Source of the DNA: JAGOZV01 sp964622895 | Lineage (GTDB): Bacteria; Patescibacteriota; Saccharimonadia; Saccharimonadales; Saccharimonadaceae | Length of the DNA stretch: 26,638 nt | Assembly (NCBI GenBank): GCA_964622895.1 | Contig: CAZUSB010000005.1 | Span: forward strand, 1 to 26,638 | Direction: 5' to 3' | Shown: positions 14,660 to 23,395 of the stretch, one piece after another | How positions within the stretch are numbered: the stretch's first letter is position 1 | How the letters are laid out: the number at the start of each line of letters is the position of its first letter | Notes under the pieces: model-generated | What the model was told of the DNA's origin: nothing | Databases searched by the model: none | Seen by the model: the letters and a program-made list of their open reading frames with translations, nothing else | Translations under genes and position numbers: made by a program

Positions 14660-15940
14660 TTATAACCCTCTGATCACCTGTATAAACTGATTTCCTCGAT
14701 CAATATAATCTTTATAAAGGCCAAAGCTAGTCGCTCCCGGACTTAATAACACGGCGTCACCAGTCTTCGTCCTCTTTTGCGTCGCTTTGACAATATCTTT
14801 CATGGTGTTTTCACTTGACATTATAATATACTCTTTAAAACCAACATCGTCTAGTTCTTTTGCGATAATGTCTGCCTCTTGGCCAATCAACACAGCGCTT
14901 ACGACATCGGCACCAGTCATGCGCTTTGCTAATTTTTTATAATCCAGACCCTTTGACGAGCCACCTAGTATCAAATGTTTCGGTCGGTCAATAGCATTTA
15001 TGGCTGCAATCGTCGCGCTCGGAGTAGTTGCTATGCTATCGTCAAAATAATAGATGCCTTTTGCCTCACCTACCATTTGTAATCGATGTGGAAGCCCAGA
15101 AAAATCTGCAATTCCATCCATGATAATCTGTGGCGTATTGACATACGACCAGACTGCATTTATAGCCGCACAAGCATTGTCTAGATTATGCGCGCCTAAT
15201 AATTTAAGATTATCAGTCGAGCCCAGCTCAATCTCTCCATAATAAAACTTATTTTCTATGACATGAGCAAATTGATTATCCGGATACGGTATTTTTTGAG
15301 CTTTTGTATGTGAGATGTCTATTAATTTATTGTCTTTATAGTAAATCAGTTCATCTTTTTTGGTTTGGTATTTGGTGATATTTAATTTTGCCGCAAAATA
15401 GTCCTGGCTGTTTTTATGAATATTTAGATGTTCCGGTTCTACAAAAAGCATGACGGCAGTTCGTGGAGAAAATTCTATATCCCATAATTGAAAACTAGAT
15501 ATCTCATAAACTACTATATCTTCATGGGATATATCAGACAGGACCTCCAAGGCAGCGATGCCAATATTTCCGACTAACCAAACTTTTCTGCCTGATTTTT
15601 CCAAAATACTCGCAACCAAACTCGCTACAGTCCCCTTACCTTTTGTGCCAGTGATGCCTATTATCGGCGCAGGACACAAAGAGAAAAATTCATTGGTGGC
15701 AGACCATATTTTGCCGTCGGTATTAATTTTTTCAGATGACAACGCAGGCGTACGAATTACTATATCAAAACCTAGTAGATTATTAAACGCATCTTCACCG
15801 ATAATGGTTTTTACGCCGCTTGGGATATCGGCTTGCGGGTAGGCCTGATCTACTATTGTTATATCATTTTCTGTATTTTGTGCATAGTGCCTAAAACTAG
15901 CCTGCCCTTCCACCCCATAACCTGCAATTGCTATCTTCAT
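14660..15940 (-). CDS. murD: UDP-N-acetylmuramoylalanine--D-glutamate ligase
   Basis: Adds D-Glu to UDP-MurNAc-L-Ala in the cytoplasm, the second amino acid of the peptidoglycan stem. The N-terminal Rossmann domain starts MKIAIAGYGVEGQA. The central Mur ligase domain has the P-loop GITGTKGKGT (about 95-104) and YEISSFQLWD, which favours MurD over MurC/E/F. The C-terminal domain (about 285-426) has LILGGSSKGLDY and VLLSPGATSFGLYKDYIDRG, the usual MurD ending. The ATG overlaps the TGA of the upstream M16 gene as ATGA. The gene sits apart from any mur/dcw cluster in this window. The gene supports a complete, self-made peptidoglycan pathway in this organism. Confidence 0.93.
   Translation of the reverse strand: MKIAIAGYGVEGQASFRHYAQNTENDITIVDQAYPQADIPSGVKTIIGEDAFNNLLGFDIVIRTPALSSEKINTDGKIWSATNEFFSLCPAPIIGITGTKGKGTVASLVASILEKSGRKVWLVGNIGIAALEVLSDISHEDIVVYEISSFQLWDIEFSPRTAVMLFVEPEHLNIHKNSQDYFAAKLNITKYQTKKDELIYYKDNKLIDISHTKAQKIPYPDNQFAHVIENKFYYGEIELGSTDNLKLLGAHNLDNACAAINAVWSYVNTPQIIMDGIADFSGLPHRLQMVGEAKGIYYFDDSIATTPSATIAAINAIDRPKHLILGGSSKGLDYKKLAKRMTGADVVSAVLIGQEADIIAKELDDVGFKEYIIMSSENTMKDIVKATQKRTKTGDAVLLSPGATSFGLYKDYIDRGNQFIQVIRGL
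14666..14671 (-). promoter_or_regulatory. Shine-Dalgarno of prfB inside the end of murD
   Basis: AGAGGG on the - strand, six bases before the prfB ATG at 14659, overlapping the final murD codons. Confidence 0.6.
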
Positions 15941-17088
15941 GATCCGACCTTGTTTTTATCAAACAAATTTTTAGCAAAATTATCATAGGCTTCTTGTGAT
16001 TCTTTTTTAGTGACGCTACCCAACTCACCAAGCGCCCATATACCAGACTCAATAAATTCATTTAGTATATTTTTGATATCGTCATTGCTAATTGAATTAA
16101 TTATCTGTGGAAGGTCATCTAGTGGAATGGTTTTTTTGTCCTCAAAAATATGGGTATAATAATTTGTTAATGCTCCAACAGTTTGACCAGCTAGTTGATG
16201 ATTACCAAAATAATATTTTTTAACGCTTGCTAGTTCTTTTTCGCTAATTCCATTGTGGCGAACTTCATTTAGCTCTCTAATCATTAGGTCGTGAACTGCT
16301 TGTCTATTCTCAGGCGTCGTCTGAGTACTAAATCCTAACTCACTGATACCAGTCTCGTAAGTACCTACTCCAGAGTTGATATGATAGCAAATTCCGTCTT
16401 TTCGCGCCTTACCTAATATCCTGGAGTGTAGTGTACCAGTTAAAACATGTGTTAACGCGCGAAGAATATAGGCTTCTCTTTGACTGATTTCCCTATTTAA
16501 AATTATAGAAAACTGCATATAGACATTTTTGACTTCGTCGTTCTTTATATATATTGGGGCATTATTTTTTTTTGCTTTATATTTTTTGATCTTAAGTTTT
16601 TCACCCTGTGGAAGCGTGATTTTCTCCATTGCAGTCAAGATATTTTTTGTGGCTTCCTCATCGTCAGTCGCGCTAATGATAAAGTTCATATTATTTGTCG
16701 TGTGCGTGCGAAGATAGTGCTCGTTTATATCGTCCAGTGTAATTCCGTCTATTGTATTTATTTTGTCTTCGTCTGTTACTTTGTCTATGTTTAGTGCTTT
16801 TGAAATCCTTAGACCCAGAACTCTACTGTAATTTGTTAAATTNNNNNNNNNNNNNNNNNNNNNNNNNNNNNNNNNNNNNNNNNNNNNNNNNNNNNNNNNN
16901 NNNNNNNNNNNNNNNNNNNNNNNNNNNNNNNNNNNNNNNNNNTGTTGAATCGATAAATTCCGGACGTAATCATTTCCCGCCCTAAACATGAACTCATACG
17001 AAAACACTGTCGCGCCGGGCACTCGCACAATTACGCCTTTCGCGCCATTTTTTAGTTGCACTTCTTTGACGCTATGTTTTAAGGGCAT
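15937..17088 (-). CDS. M16 family peptidase-like protein A, interrupted by assembly gap; probable inactive partner
   Basis: Paralog of the M16 gene just upstream (N-termini share KNGAKG...PGATV...RAGN; later parts share TNNMNFI / TKNMRFV). The first 48 codons and everything after the 100-N gap are readable. By alignment with the neighbour, about 85 residues are missing, including the whole HxxEH zinc-motif region, so the N-run is shorter than the true gap. The first codon after the gap aligns with the third zinc ligand (neighbour: Glu131 of ELTNY) but is Asn (NLTNY), suggesting a non-catalytic subunit. The M16 C-terminal substrate-binding region is kept (SRILGKARKDGICYHINS). Together the pair resembles YmfF/YmfH-type and mitochondrial-processing-type alpha/beta partners. 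It starts 17 bp inside the neighbour, with AGGGG seven bases before the ATG, and its TGA overlaps the murD ATG. Confidence 0.82.
   Translation of the reverse strand: MPLKHSVKEVQLKNGAKGVIVRVPGATVFSYEFMFRAGNDYVRNLSIQXXXXXXXXXXXXXXXXXXXXXXXXXXXXXXXXXXNLTNYSRVLGLRISKALNIDKVTDEDKINTIDGITLDDINEHYLRTHTTNNMNFIISATDDEEATKNILTAMEKITLPQGEKLKIKKYKAKKNNAPIYIKNDEVKNVYMQFSIILNREISQREAYILRALTHVLTGTLHSRILGKARKDGICYHINSGVGTYETGISELGFSTQTTPENRQAVHDLMIRELNEVRHNGISEKELASVKKYYFGNHQLAGQTVGALTNYYTHIFEDKKTIPLDDLPQIINSISNDDIKNILNEFIESGIWALGELGSVTKKESQEAYDNFAKNLFDKNKVGS
16843..16942. other. Assembly gap of exactly 100 Ns
   Basis: 100 consecutive Ns inside the second M16 gene. The round number is a usual placeholder for unknown length. 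Comparison with the paralogous gene suggests about 256 missing bases. Confidence 0.95.
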
Positions 17089-18385
17089 TTTCGTTCCCCT
17101 TAGATTTATTAAATAAAAATTGTAATCTGTCAGATAAATCTATGATTTCTTGCCGATCGCCGCTACTAACTCCTGCTAACACCCATAGGTCTTCTTCAAA
17201 AAACCGACCGGCGACACTTATCATGTCATTGACAGTTAATTTTGAGATCTCTAGGGGCATTGCACCATAATCACGCACAAATTCATCGGAAAAATAGCGC
17301 CCAATATAAAAGTTACTAATTTGTGAAACGGTTTGCGCACCCATTTGATAACGTCCGAGAGCGAAGGACTTAGTTGACTCAAGCTCCTGCTCGGTAATTG
17401 ATTTATCTAAAATACATGAAAGTTCACGCCCGATAATATCAAAAACATCTTGCGCTGAATCATGATTAAGCTGCCCCGTTAACTCCCAAGTGGTTTCATT
17501 GGCGCCAATACCGGTATAGCTGGAAATATTATAGGCTAAACCTTTTTTGCGTGCTGACCCAAAGATGCGAGAATATGTCGTACCTGTTAATATATGATTT
17601 AAGTAAGCCATAGCATCAAGGTCCCGGTCAGAGATAACCTCGGGAATTGTCAAAAATAACCCAAATGTTAAATTAGTAGCACTTTTTCGCCTGACTAGCG
17701 CCGGCTCAGCTTTGTGTAGTTTGTCATATGGTGCCTCTAGTCTTTCCCCTTCAGGAAGCTCAAAACTTTCCAATTGACGTTTTATTTCAGCTTTTCGCCC
17801 TTTTAAATTACCGGCAATAACAAAACGCATGTTTTTTGTGGTATGCGTTCTTTTGTGATGCTCTTTGACGTCTTTTAGAGTGACATTTGCAATTGTCGCT
17901 AACGACTGACGATAAGTCAAGGTGTCTTCTCCGAGCAACTGCTGAACCCTGGGATACAAAACTCGGTAATGGTCATTGAGATAATTGGTTAATTCACCCC
18001 TAACGTTGCCTTTTTCGGATGTTAATTCTTCTTCATTAAAACGAGGTGAGCAGATAGATAATTTTTGTAGATCCAGTATTCGATCCCATTCAAAATCTGC
18101 GCAGTCTGCTTCATAAACCAACGATAAGTCATTTGTATAAGCATTGCGATAAGCACCATTTTTGGTAAATTCTACTTCAAAATCATGTTCGGATTTGAAT
18201 CGTTTGTTTGCGCCAAATGCCATATGTTCCATAATGTGCGCAACCTGTTCAATATCCTGAGACTTGGCATAACGATTACCAGCCCTAAACTGAAACTGCA
18301 TATTCATAACGGTTGCACCAGGAATATCTATCAATAATCCCTTGGCGCCGTTTCGCAATCGAACTTCTTCTACTGAATGATTCAT
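17072..18385 (-). CDS. M16 family zinc peptidase B, catalytic subunit
   Basis: A 437-residue M16 (pitrilysin/processing-peptidase) protein with two homologous halves. The inverted zinc motif HIMEH is at 50-54, and the third ligand Glu131 lies exactly 77 residues after His54, as in pitrilysin; a further Glu124 completes the ExxxxxxE pattern. The C-terminal half has the substrate-binding region SRIFGSARKKGLAYNISSY. No signal peptide or membrane helix is visible, so it should be cytoplasmic. It follows secA by 13 bp and overlaps the second M16 gene by 17 bp. Bacterial M16 pairs of this size (YmfF/YmfH type) usually form a heterodimer with one active partner; substrates are small peptides or processed precursors. 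The link with secA could hint at peptide turnover after secretion, but this is only from position. Confidence 0.92.
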   Translation of the reverse strand: MNHSVEEVRLRNGAKGLLIDIPGATVMNMQFQFRAGNRYAKSQDIEQVAHIMEHMAFGANKRFKSEHDFEVEFTKNGAYRNAYTNDLSLVYEADCADFEWDRILDLQKLSICSPRFNEEELTSEKGNVRGELTNYLNDHYRVLYPRVQQLLGEDTLTYRQSLATIANVTLKDVKEHHKRTHTTKNMRFVIAGNLKGRKAEIKRQLESFELPEGERLEAPYDKLHKAEPALVRRKSATNLTFGLFLTIPEVISDRDLDAMAYLNHILTGTTYSRIFGSARKKGLAYNISSYTGIGANETTWELTGQLNHDSAQDVFDIIGRELSCILDKSITEQELESTKSFALGRYQMGAQTVSQISNFYIGRYFSDEFVRDYGAMPLEISKLTVNDMISVAGRFFEEDLWVLAGVSSGDRQEIIDLSDRLQFLFNKSKGNENALKT

Positions 18386-18398
18386 CTAGCGCTAACCC

Positions 18399-21020
18399 CT
18401 AACGACGACTCTTTTTACGATTTTGTCGCTGAGCTTTCTTTTTCTTACGAGCTTGATTTTTCTTTTGCGCTTCTTTTCCGGCTGTGATCTTTGTGACTTT
18501 AAATTCACTGTCCATGCTTTCGGGTGCTTGAGTTATTTCATTGACACCTCTTTCAACAGCATTTTCGGCCAGTCTAGTGAGATCTGTATCGTGATCTTCT
18601 TCGGTCAGTGCAACAATATCTTGACGACGGACGTGCATTATAGCTCGTAACACTTCGTCGCGAAGGGTGTTTTGTAGACTATCAAACAGTTTCTGTGATT
18701 CAGAGCGATATTCTACCAGTGGATCTCTTTGGCCAACACTTCGCCAATGAATGCCTTCGCGTAGGTGATCCATGTTTTCGAGGTGTTGCATCCATAAGGT
18801 GTCGAGAATCTGCATATAGACTTCGCGTTCGACTTTTGCCATTATTTCTTTGCCGAGCTCAGCTTCTTTTTTATTGTAGAATTTTTTTACTGCTTCTTCG
18901 GCTTCTTTTAGACGAATTTTATCTTTTGAAATATCGCCAATGCGCTTTATCTCGTCTTCACCTATTGGGAAGACTTCTTCAAAATCAGCGTAAAATGATT
19001 TTTTATTTTTTGCTGGGAGTTTTGTGAGCTCACGAACTTTATTATTAAGTAGTCGCTTGATTTCATATCCGATATCATCACCGTGTAAAATCTTTCGTCG
19101 CATGGCATACACCACCTTGCGATGACGATTGATAACATTGTCATATTGGACGACACTTTTTCGCGTGTCAAAGTTAAAGCCCTCAACTCTTTTTTGGGCG
19201 CTCTCTAAGGTTTTTGAGACAGCCTTGTGCTGCATCGGCATGTCATCGGGTAGACCTAATCTCTCCATAAGAGGTCCGATTCTATCGCCTTGGAATATCC
19301 GCATAAGATCATCTTCGGCTGATACGTAAAATTGAGTCTCTCCTGGATCGCCTTGACGTCCGCCACGACCACGAAGCTGATTGTCTATGCGACGCGATTC
19401 GTGACGCTCCGAGCCAATCACTACCAATCCACCCAACTCTTTTACGCCCTTGCCGAGCTTGATGTCTGTTCCGCGACCAGCAATATTGGTAGCTAATGTT
19501 ACCGCACCAACTTCTCCAGCTTTTTCAATAATGGATGCTTCTCGCTCATTATTTTTAGCGTTAAGTATTTCGTAAGGAACATTTTCTTTGTCTAACCATT
19601 TGGCGATAAGCTCATTTTTAGCAATCGAGGCTGAGCCAACCAATACCGGTCGTCCCGCCTGATGATGTTCCTTGATTGAATCTGCAACTGCTTTAAGTTT
19701 GCTCTTTTCAGTCTTGTAGATCAAATCGGTCTTGTCATCTCTGGCAATCGGCCTGTTTGACGGAATCTGTATAACATCTAAACTATAAATTTGCTGAAAT
19801 TCTTCTGCCTCAGTAAAAGCAGTACCAGTCATTCCAGATAATTTTTCATAAAGCCTAAAGAAGTTCTGGAATGAAATCGTCGCTAATGTCATACTCTCTT
19901 GCAAAACTGCTACACCTTCTTTTGCTTCAATCGCCTGGTGCAGCCCTTCGTTGTAACGACGACCCTGCATTAAGCGTCCGGTAAACTCATCCACAATGAC
20001 GATTTCGCCATCTCTTGTGACAACATAATCTTTGTCTCGCTTAAAAAGCGTCTGCGCTCTTAGCGCCTGATCTACATGATAAACTGACTTGATATGGTCA
20101 GGACTATAAAGATTCGTTATGCCGAGCATTTTTTCTATTTTGTCTGCACCCTTGTCTGTTAGCGCTACTTTTCTGTGCTTTTCGTCTAGCTCGTAATCAT
20201 CATCTTCTAGTCGAGCTGCTATTTTCGCGAATTGATAATAACTGTCTGGATTTTCGGCAGCTGGCGCGGAAATAATAAGTGGAGTTCGCGCTTCGTCAAT
20301 CAAAATAGAGTCAACCTCATCGACAATGGCAAAATTTAATTCTCTTTGTCGTAATGTCTCTACGTCATTGACCATGTTGTCGCGCAAGTAATCAAAACCA
20401 TACTCGTTATTTGTACCGTAAGTGATATCAGCCTGATAGGCTTCTTTCCTGGTGGCAGGTCTTAGATGACGAGTTTTTGAACCATCTTGTGATGTTAGGT
20501 CAAAATCTTTGTCATAAACATAAGATGCTTCGTTGACGATAACACCAGTTGATACTCCTAAATAATCATAAAGCTCCCCCATCCAGTCAGCGTCTCGCTG
20601 TGCAAGATAGTCGTTGACCGTCACAATATGCACACCCTTTCCAGATAGTGCATTTAAAAATGCCGGCAGCGTTGCGACCAATGTTTTTCCTTCACCGGTT
20701 TTCATCTCGGCGACATTACCTTCGTGCAGTGCAATACCACCAATCAACTGCACATCAAAATGACGCATTTTTAGAACCCTAGTACTAGCTTCTCTCACTA
20801 ACGCAAAAGCATCGGGCAAAACTGTATCTAAAGTAACAGTTTTATAAGTTAGGCGCTTTTTTAATTTGTCAGTCTGTTCGCGCAACTCTTTATCTGACAT
20901 TTTTTCATATTTTGGCGCAAGCTTGTTTATCTCGTCAACTCGCTTGTTCAACTTTTTTAAGATCTTTTTTTGTGGATCACCAAATACTTTACTTAATGCT
21001 TTTTGCCTTGTTATTGCCAT
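18399..21020 (-). CDS. secA: Preprotein translocase ATPase SecA
   Basis: The ATPase that pushes unfolded preproteins through SecYEG. All key elements are present: Walker A MKTGEGKT (106-113), DEVD Walker B (234-237, followed by SILIDEARTPLI), the preprotein cross-linking domain, the second helicase domain with NIAGRGTDIKLG and QLRGRGGRQGDPG, and the helical scaffold with LWMQHLENMDHLREGIHWRS. At 873 residues it is full length but ends in a long Lys/Arg tail (about 845-873) and has no C-terminal CxC...CH zinc/SecB-binding finger, in line with lack of SecB. A short insertion around 170-190 precedes the EAYQADITYGTNNEYGFDYLRD segment. It follows hpf by 36 bp and heads the two M16 genes, murD and prfB in one long run. 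Confidence 0.97.
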   Translation of the reverse strand: MAITRQKALSKVFGDPQKKILKKLNKRVDEINKLAPKYEKMSDKELREQTDKLKKRLTYKTVTLDTVLPDAFALVREASTRVLKMRHFDVQLIGGIALHEGNVAEMKTGEGKTLVATLPAFLNALSGKGVHIVTVNDYLAQRDADWMGELYDYLGVSTGVIVNEASYVYDKDFDLTSQDGSKTRHLRPATRKEAYQADITYGTNNEYGFDYLRDNMVNDVETLRQRELNFAIVDEVDSILIDEARTPLIISAPAAENPDSYYQFAKIAARLEDDDYELDEKHRKVALTDKGADKIEKMLGITNLYSPDHIKSVYHVDQALRAQTLFKRDKDYVVTRDGEIVIVDEFTGRLMQGRRYNEGLHQAIEAKEGVAVLQESMTLATISFQNFFRLYEKLSGMTGTAFTEAEEFQQIYSLDVIQIPSNRPIARDDKTDLIYKTEKSKLKAVADSIKEHHQAGRPVLVGSASIAKNELIAKWLDKENVPYEILNAKNNEREASIIEKAGEVGAVTLATNIAGRGTDIKLGKGVKELGGLVVIGSERHESRRIDNQLRGRGGRQGDPGETQFYVSAEDDLMRIFQGDRIGPLMERLGLPDDMPMQHKAVSKTLESAQKRVEGFNFDTRKSVVQYDNVINRHRKVVYAMRRKILHGDDIGYEIKRLLNNKVRELTKLPAKNKKSFYADFEEVFPIGEDEIKRIGDISKDKIRLKEAEEAVKKFYNKKEAELGKEIMAKVEREVYMQILDTLWMQHLENMDHLREGIHWRSVGQRDPLVEYRSESQKLFDSLQNTLRDEVLRAIMHVRRQDIVALTEEDHDTDLTRLAENAVERGVNEITQAPESMDSEFKVTKITAGKEAQKKNQARKKKKAQRQNRKKSRR

Positions 21021-21056
21021 ACCGTCTCTACTACTCCCCGGAATTTATCTCAAATA

Positions 21057-21425
21057 CTATTTTTCTACTTTAAATTTTTTGAATCTCTTAAAGATTCCAC
21101 CACTTTTTATGCGCTTTTCTTCTTCGGTTTTATAGCGCCGAAGCTGACCTTCCATTTTCTCTTCTACTAAATCAATCGCCGCTTTAAATGTCATAGCTTT
21201 GCCTGAAGCTGTTAAGGTTTTTCTCGGCATGATCACTAAAAGTTCTAGCTCAACCTTGTGATCAGTTGTTTCGCTAATCTCTTTTAGTTTCACCTCGAAA
21301 CGCACACCTTCTCGCGCGTCTTGCGGTATATAACGATATAGCTTTTTAACTTTCTCGGTAATATATTCGCTAGTTGACGTATCAACTTCTGTATTCAAGT
21401 TCGTAATGGAAATCAATTGTTTCAT
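21057..21425 (-). CDS. hpf: Ribosome hibernation promoting factor, short HPF/RaiA type
   Basis: A 122-residue protein with the S30AE fold pattern: beta strand start (QLISITNLNTEVD), helix (SEYITEKVKKLYRYI), strands (VRFEVKLKEI, KVELELLVIMP) and helix 2 (TFKAAIDLVEEKMEGQLRRY). It ends in a Lys/Arg/Phe-rich tail (IFKRFKKFKVEK) and lacks the C-terminal dimerisation domain of long HPF. It should bind the 30S decoding region in slow growth. The hpf-secA order is also seen in Firmicutes. The promoter -10 (TATAAT) overlaps the end of serS; a leader of about 24 bases carries GGGGG four bases before the ATG, so this is one of the few non-leaderless starts. Confidence 0.9.
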   Translation of the reverse strand: MKQLISITNLNTEVDTSTSEYITEKVKKLYRYIPQDAREGVRFEVKLKEISETTDHKVELELLVIMPRKTLTASGKAMTFKAAIDLVEEKMEGQLRRYKTEEEKRIKSGGIFKRFKKFKVEK

Positions 21426-21429
21426 TTTT

Positions 21430-21462
21430 CCCCCAATTTTTCTTTTCTATTCTTATATTATA
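21430..21462 (-). promoter_or_regulatory. hpf promoter: extended -10 and GGGGG ribosome site
   Basis: TGA-TATAAT (TATAAT at 21457-21462) overlaps the last codons of serS, and GGGGG at 21430-21434 lies four bases before the hpf ATG. The spacing from -10 to ATG is 31 bases, so a short leader with a ribosome site is expected, unlike most starts here. Confidence 0.55.
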
Positions 21463-22700
21463 TCACGCCCTGACAGGTATGGCATCAGTACTTTTGGAAC
21501 AATTAGCGTACCATCAGGTTGTTGATAGTTTTCGATAATCGCAATTAGTGTCCTAGCAAGAGATACTGCCGTGCCATTTAGAGTGTGGACCGTTTCTATT
21601 TCGCCATTTTTGCGGCGCACTCGTATATTTAAATTACGCGCCTGATAATCGGTACAATTTGAGCAACTAGTTAGCTCACGATAAGCACTGTCAACTGGGG
21701 ACCAGTATTCTATGTCATATTTTTTGGTTGCTGGTGACCCGAGATCGCCAGCGGCAATATTGACCACCCTATAAGGAATATTTAGCGCCTGCCATACTTT
21801 TTCCTCATAGCCCAACAACTGTTCGTGCATTTTTTCACTATCTTCTTTTGTAGTGAAAGCATACATTTCAAGCTTATTAAATTGATGCACCCTAAATAGT
21901 CCGCGTGAGTGCTTGCCATAAGCACCGGCTTCTCGCCGATAGCATGGGCTGTAACCAACATATTTCAACGGTAAATCAGCTTCGTCTAAAATCTCATCGG
22001 CATGATAACCGGTTAATGGCGCTTCGGCGGTACCTATTAGCATCAAATCATTATTAACAAAGTATTCATTGCTCTCGTCACTAGATTTTGGCGCAAAACC
22101 AGCTCCATAGCCAATTCGCTCTGTCACCATATGAGGCACTGTCATAAACATAAAGCCGTCTTTTATTAACATATTTAGGGCGAATTGATAGACGGCATTC
22201 TCCAATAAAGCGCCGTCGCCTTTTAGATAATAAAACTTGGCGCCAGCAACTTTTGCCCCTCGCTCAAAATCCACCCAGTTTCGCTTAAGCATAAAATCTA
22301 AGTGGTCAGTCGCCTTAGTTTTTTTGTCTCCCCACTCTTTGATCTGGACACTATCTTTTTCGCCACCCAATGGGACATCGTTAGCTAGTATATTTGGTAT
22401 GGCCTGCAATAAGATGTCATATTTTTCCTGTACTGTAAAAAATTTGTCTTCAATCGTCTGTAGTTCAGTCTTGAGATAAGTTGACTGCTTTATCAGTTCC
22501 TCACTAGGCTTTCCTTTAGTCTGTTTAATCTCTTCATTAATCTGATTGCGTTGTTGACGAATCTCGTCCATGGTTGATTTTAACTGGCGTCGTTTTTCGT
22601 CATGTTTAATCAAATCTTTTACCGAAACATCGTAGCCTTTTTTGCTGGCGTCGTCTTGCACCCGCTCCTGGTTTTCACGAATAAACTTTATATCTAACAT
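21453..22700 (-). CDS. serS: Seryl-tRNA synthetase
   Basis: Charges tRNA-Ser (and tRNA-Sec where present). The N-terminal LDIKFIRENQERVQDDASKKG and the long antiparallel coiled coil (about 28-100) that grips the tRNA long arm are typical. Class II motif 2 is in SPCYRREAGAYGKHSRGLFRVHQF and motif 3 in NGTAVSLARTLIAIIENYQQ; the C-terminus PDGTLIVPKVLMPYLSGRD is the usual ending. An in-frame upstream start at 22739 would add 13 residues not typical of SerRS and would lie before the promoter. The ATG at 22700 follows TGG-TATAAT by six bases and gives the standard MLDIKFIREN start with 415 residues, so I choose it. Confidence 0.97.
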   Translation of the reverse strand: MLDIKFIRENQERVQDDASKKGYDVSVKDLIKHDEKRRQLKSTMDEIRQQRNQINEEIKQTKGKPSEELIKQSTYLKTELQTIEDKFFTVQEKYDILLQAIPNILANDVPLGGEKDSVQIKEWGDKKTKATDHLDFMLKRNWVDFERGAKVAGAKFYYLKGDGALLENAVYQFALNMLIKDGFMFMTVPHMVTERIGYGAGFAPKSSDESNEYFVNNDLMLIGTAEAPLTGYHADEILDEADLPLKYVGYSPCYRREAGAYGKHSRGLFRVHQFNKLEMYAFTTKEDSEKMHEQLLGYEEKVWQALNIPYRVVNIAAGDLGSPATKKYDIEYWSPVDSAYRELTSCSNCTDYQARNLNIRVRRKNGEIETVHTLNGTAVSLARTLIAIIENYQQPDGTLIVPKVLMPYLSGRDII

Positions 22701-22706
22701 AGCTTT

Positions 22707-22712
22707 ATTATA
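22707..22712 (-). promoter_or_regulatory. Extended -10 box of serS; decides its start
   Basis: TGG-TATAAT on the - strand, six bases before the ATG at 22700. Same layout as the kinase operon promoter at 4034. It lies just after the stop of the Crp/Fnr gene, and a leaderless transcript is predicted. Confidence 0.65.
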
Positions 22713-22732
22713 CCATGTTTTATAGGGGTTAA

Positions 22733-23395
22733 TCAGCAAAGGGTATAGATTTTATTTTGTCGTTTTATTTTGTGTTCACGTATTAGTTGATTAACGACAC
22801 GACTGGTCGCCTCTCTACTGGCGCCAACTAGCTCCGCCAGTCTTGTAACTGATAATGGCATTTCTAACGTTCGGCCACCATCTTCATCCTCATAATACCC
22901 GAACCGCTCCGCCGACAGATGCAATTCTGCTAGCACACGGCTCTCTAAACTGCCCGACATCGCCAGCCCTAACCGCTCAAAGACACCCTCAAGCCCGCTA
23001 GCTACTCGACTCATCAAATCAAACATTACCACGCTGTTATTTTCTAAAAATTGTAAAACTTCCTCGGTCGGCGCTTGTCTTGTCATCACTTCGCCGTCGG
23101 TTGCAAAAAAGTATTTTGATTTTTTCCCTGTTAGTGCATAGTTCATTGGGAAAAAAGCACCTTCTTTAAAAATATTTAAGATTACTTTTTCCCCACGCGA
23201 GTTGATGGTATATTGTATGACCCTACCTTTTTCTATATAAAATATTTGATCATCTCTCTCATCATTTGCGTTTAGGCTGTTTATTTCATCCGGACTGATT
23301 AATATTTTATCTGTAGGATAAAAAACCCGACGACGTTTACCATAAAATTCGCGCACTAATTTATCAGCTTCTTTTGAGTATTTATTTTGATGCAT
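22733..23395 (-). CDS. Crp/Fnr family transcriptional regulator
   Basis: A 220-residue regulator. Residues about 25-115 form a cyclic-nucleotide-binding-type beta roll (IFYIEKGRVIQYTINSRGEKVILNIFKEGAFFP), but the phosphate-binding R-S/T pair of true cAMP sites is not evident (MNYALTGKKSKY), and there is no N-terminal Cys cluster for an FNR iron-sulphur centre. A dimer helix (about 130-155) leads to the HTH at about 178-215 (LSVTRLAELVGASREATSRVVNQLIREHKI), the Crp-type signature. The ligand is therefore unknown. The ATG lies 14 bp inside the end of the pyrD-like gene, so it is co-transcribed with it. A near-palindrome TGTGA-N7-TAACA over that operon's -10 box (24502-24518) may be its own operator. 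Confidence 0.92.
   Translation of the reverse strand: MHQNKYSKEADKLVREFYGKRRRVFYPTDKILISPDEINSLNANDERDDQIFYIEKGRVIQYTINSRGEKVILNIFKEGAFFPMNYALTGKKSKYFFATDGEVMTRQAPTEEVLQFLENNSVVMFDLMSRVASGLEGVFERLGLAMSGSLESRVLAELHLSAERFGYYEDEDGGRTLEMPLSVTRLAELVGASREATSRVVNQLIREHKIKRQNKIYTLC

Noticed and set aside
22701..22739. Thirteen-residue N-terminal extension of SerRS
   Set aside because: It covers the serS -10 box, and the standard family start is MLDIKFIREN at 22700.
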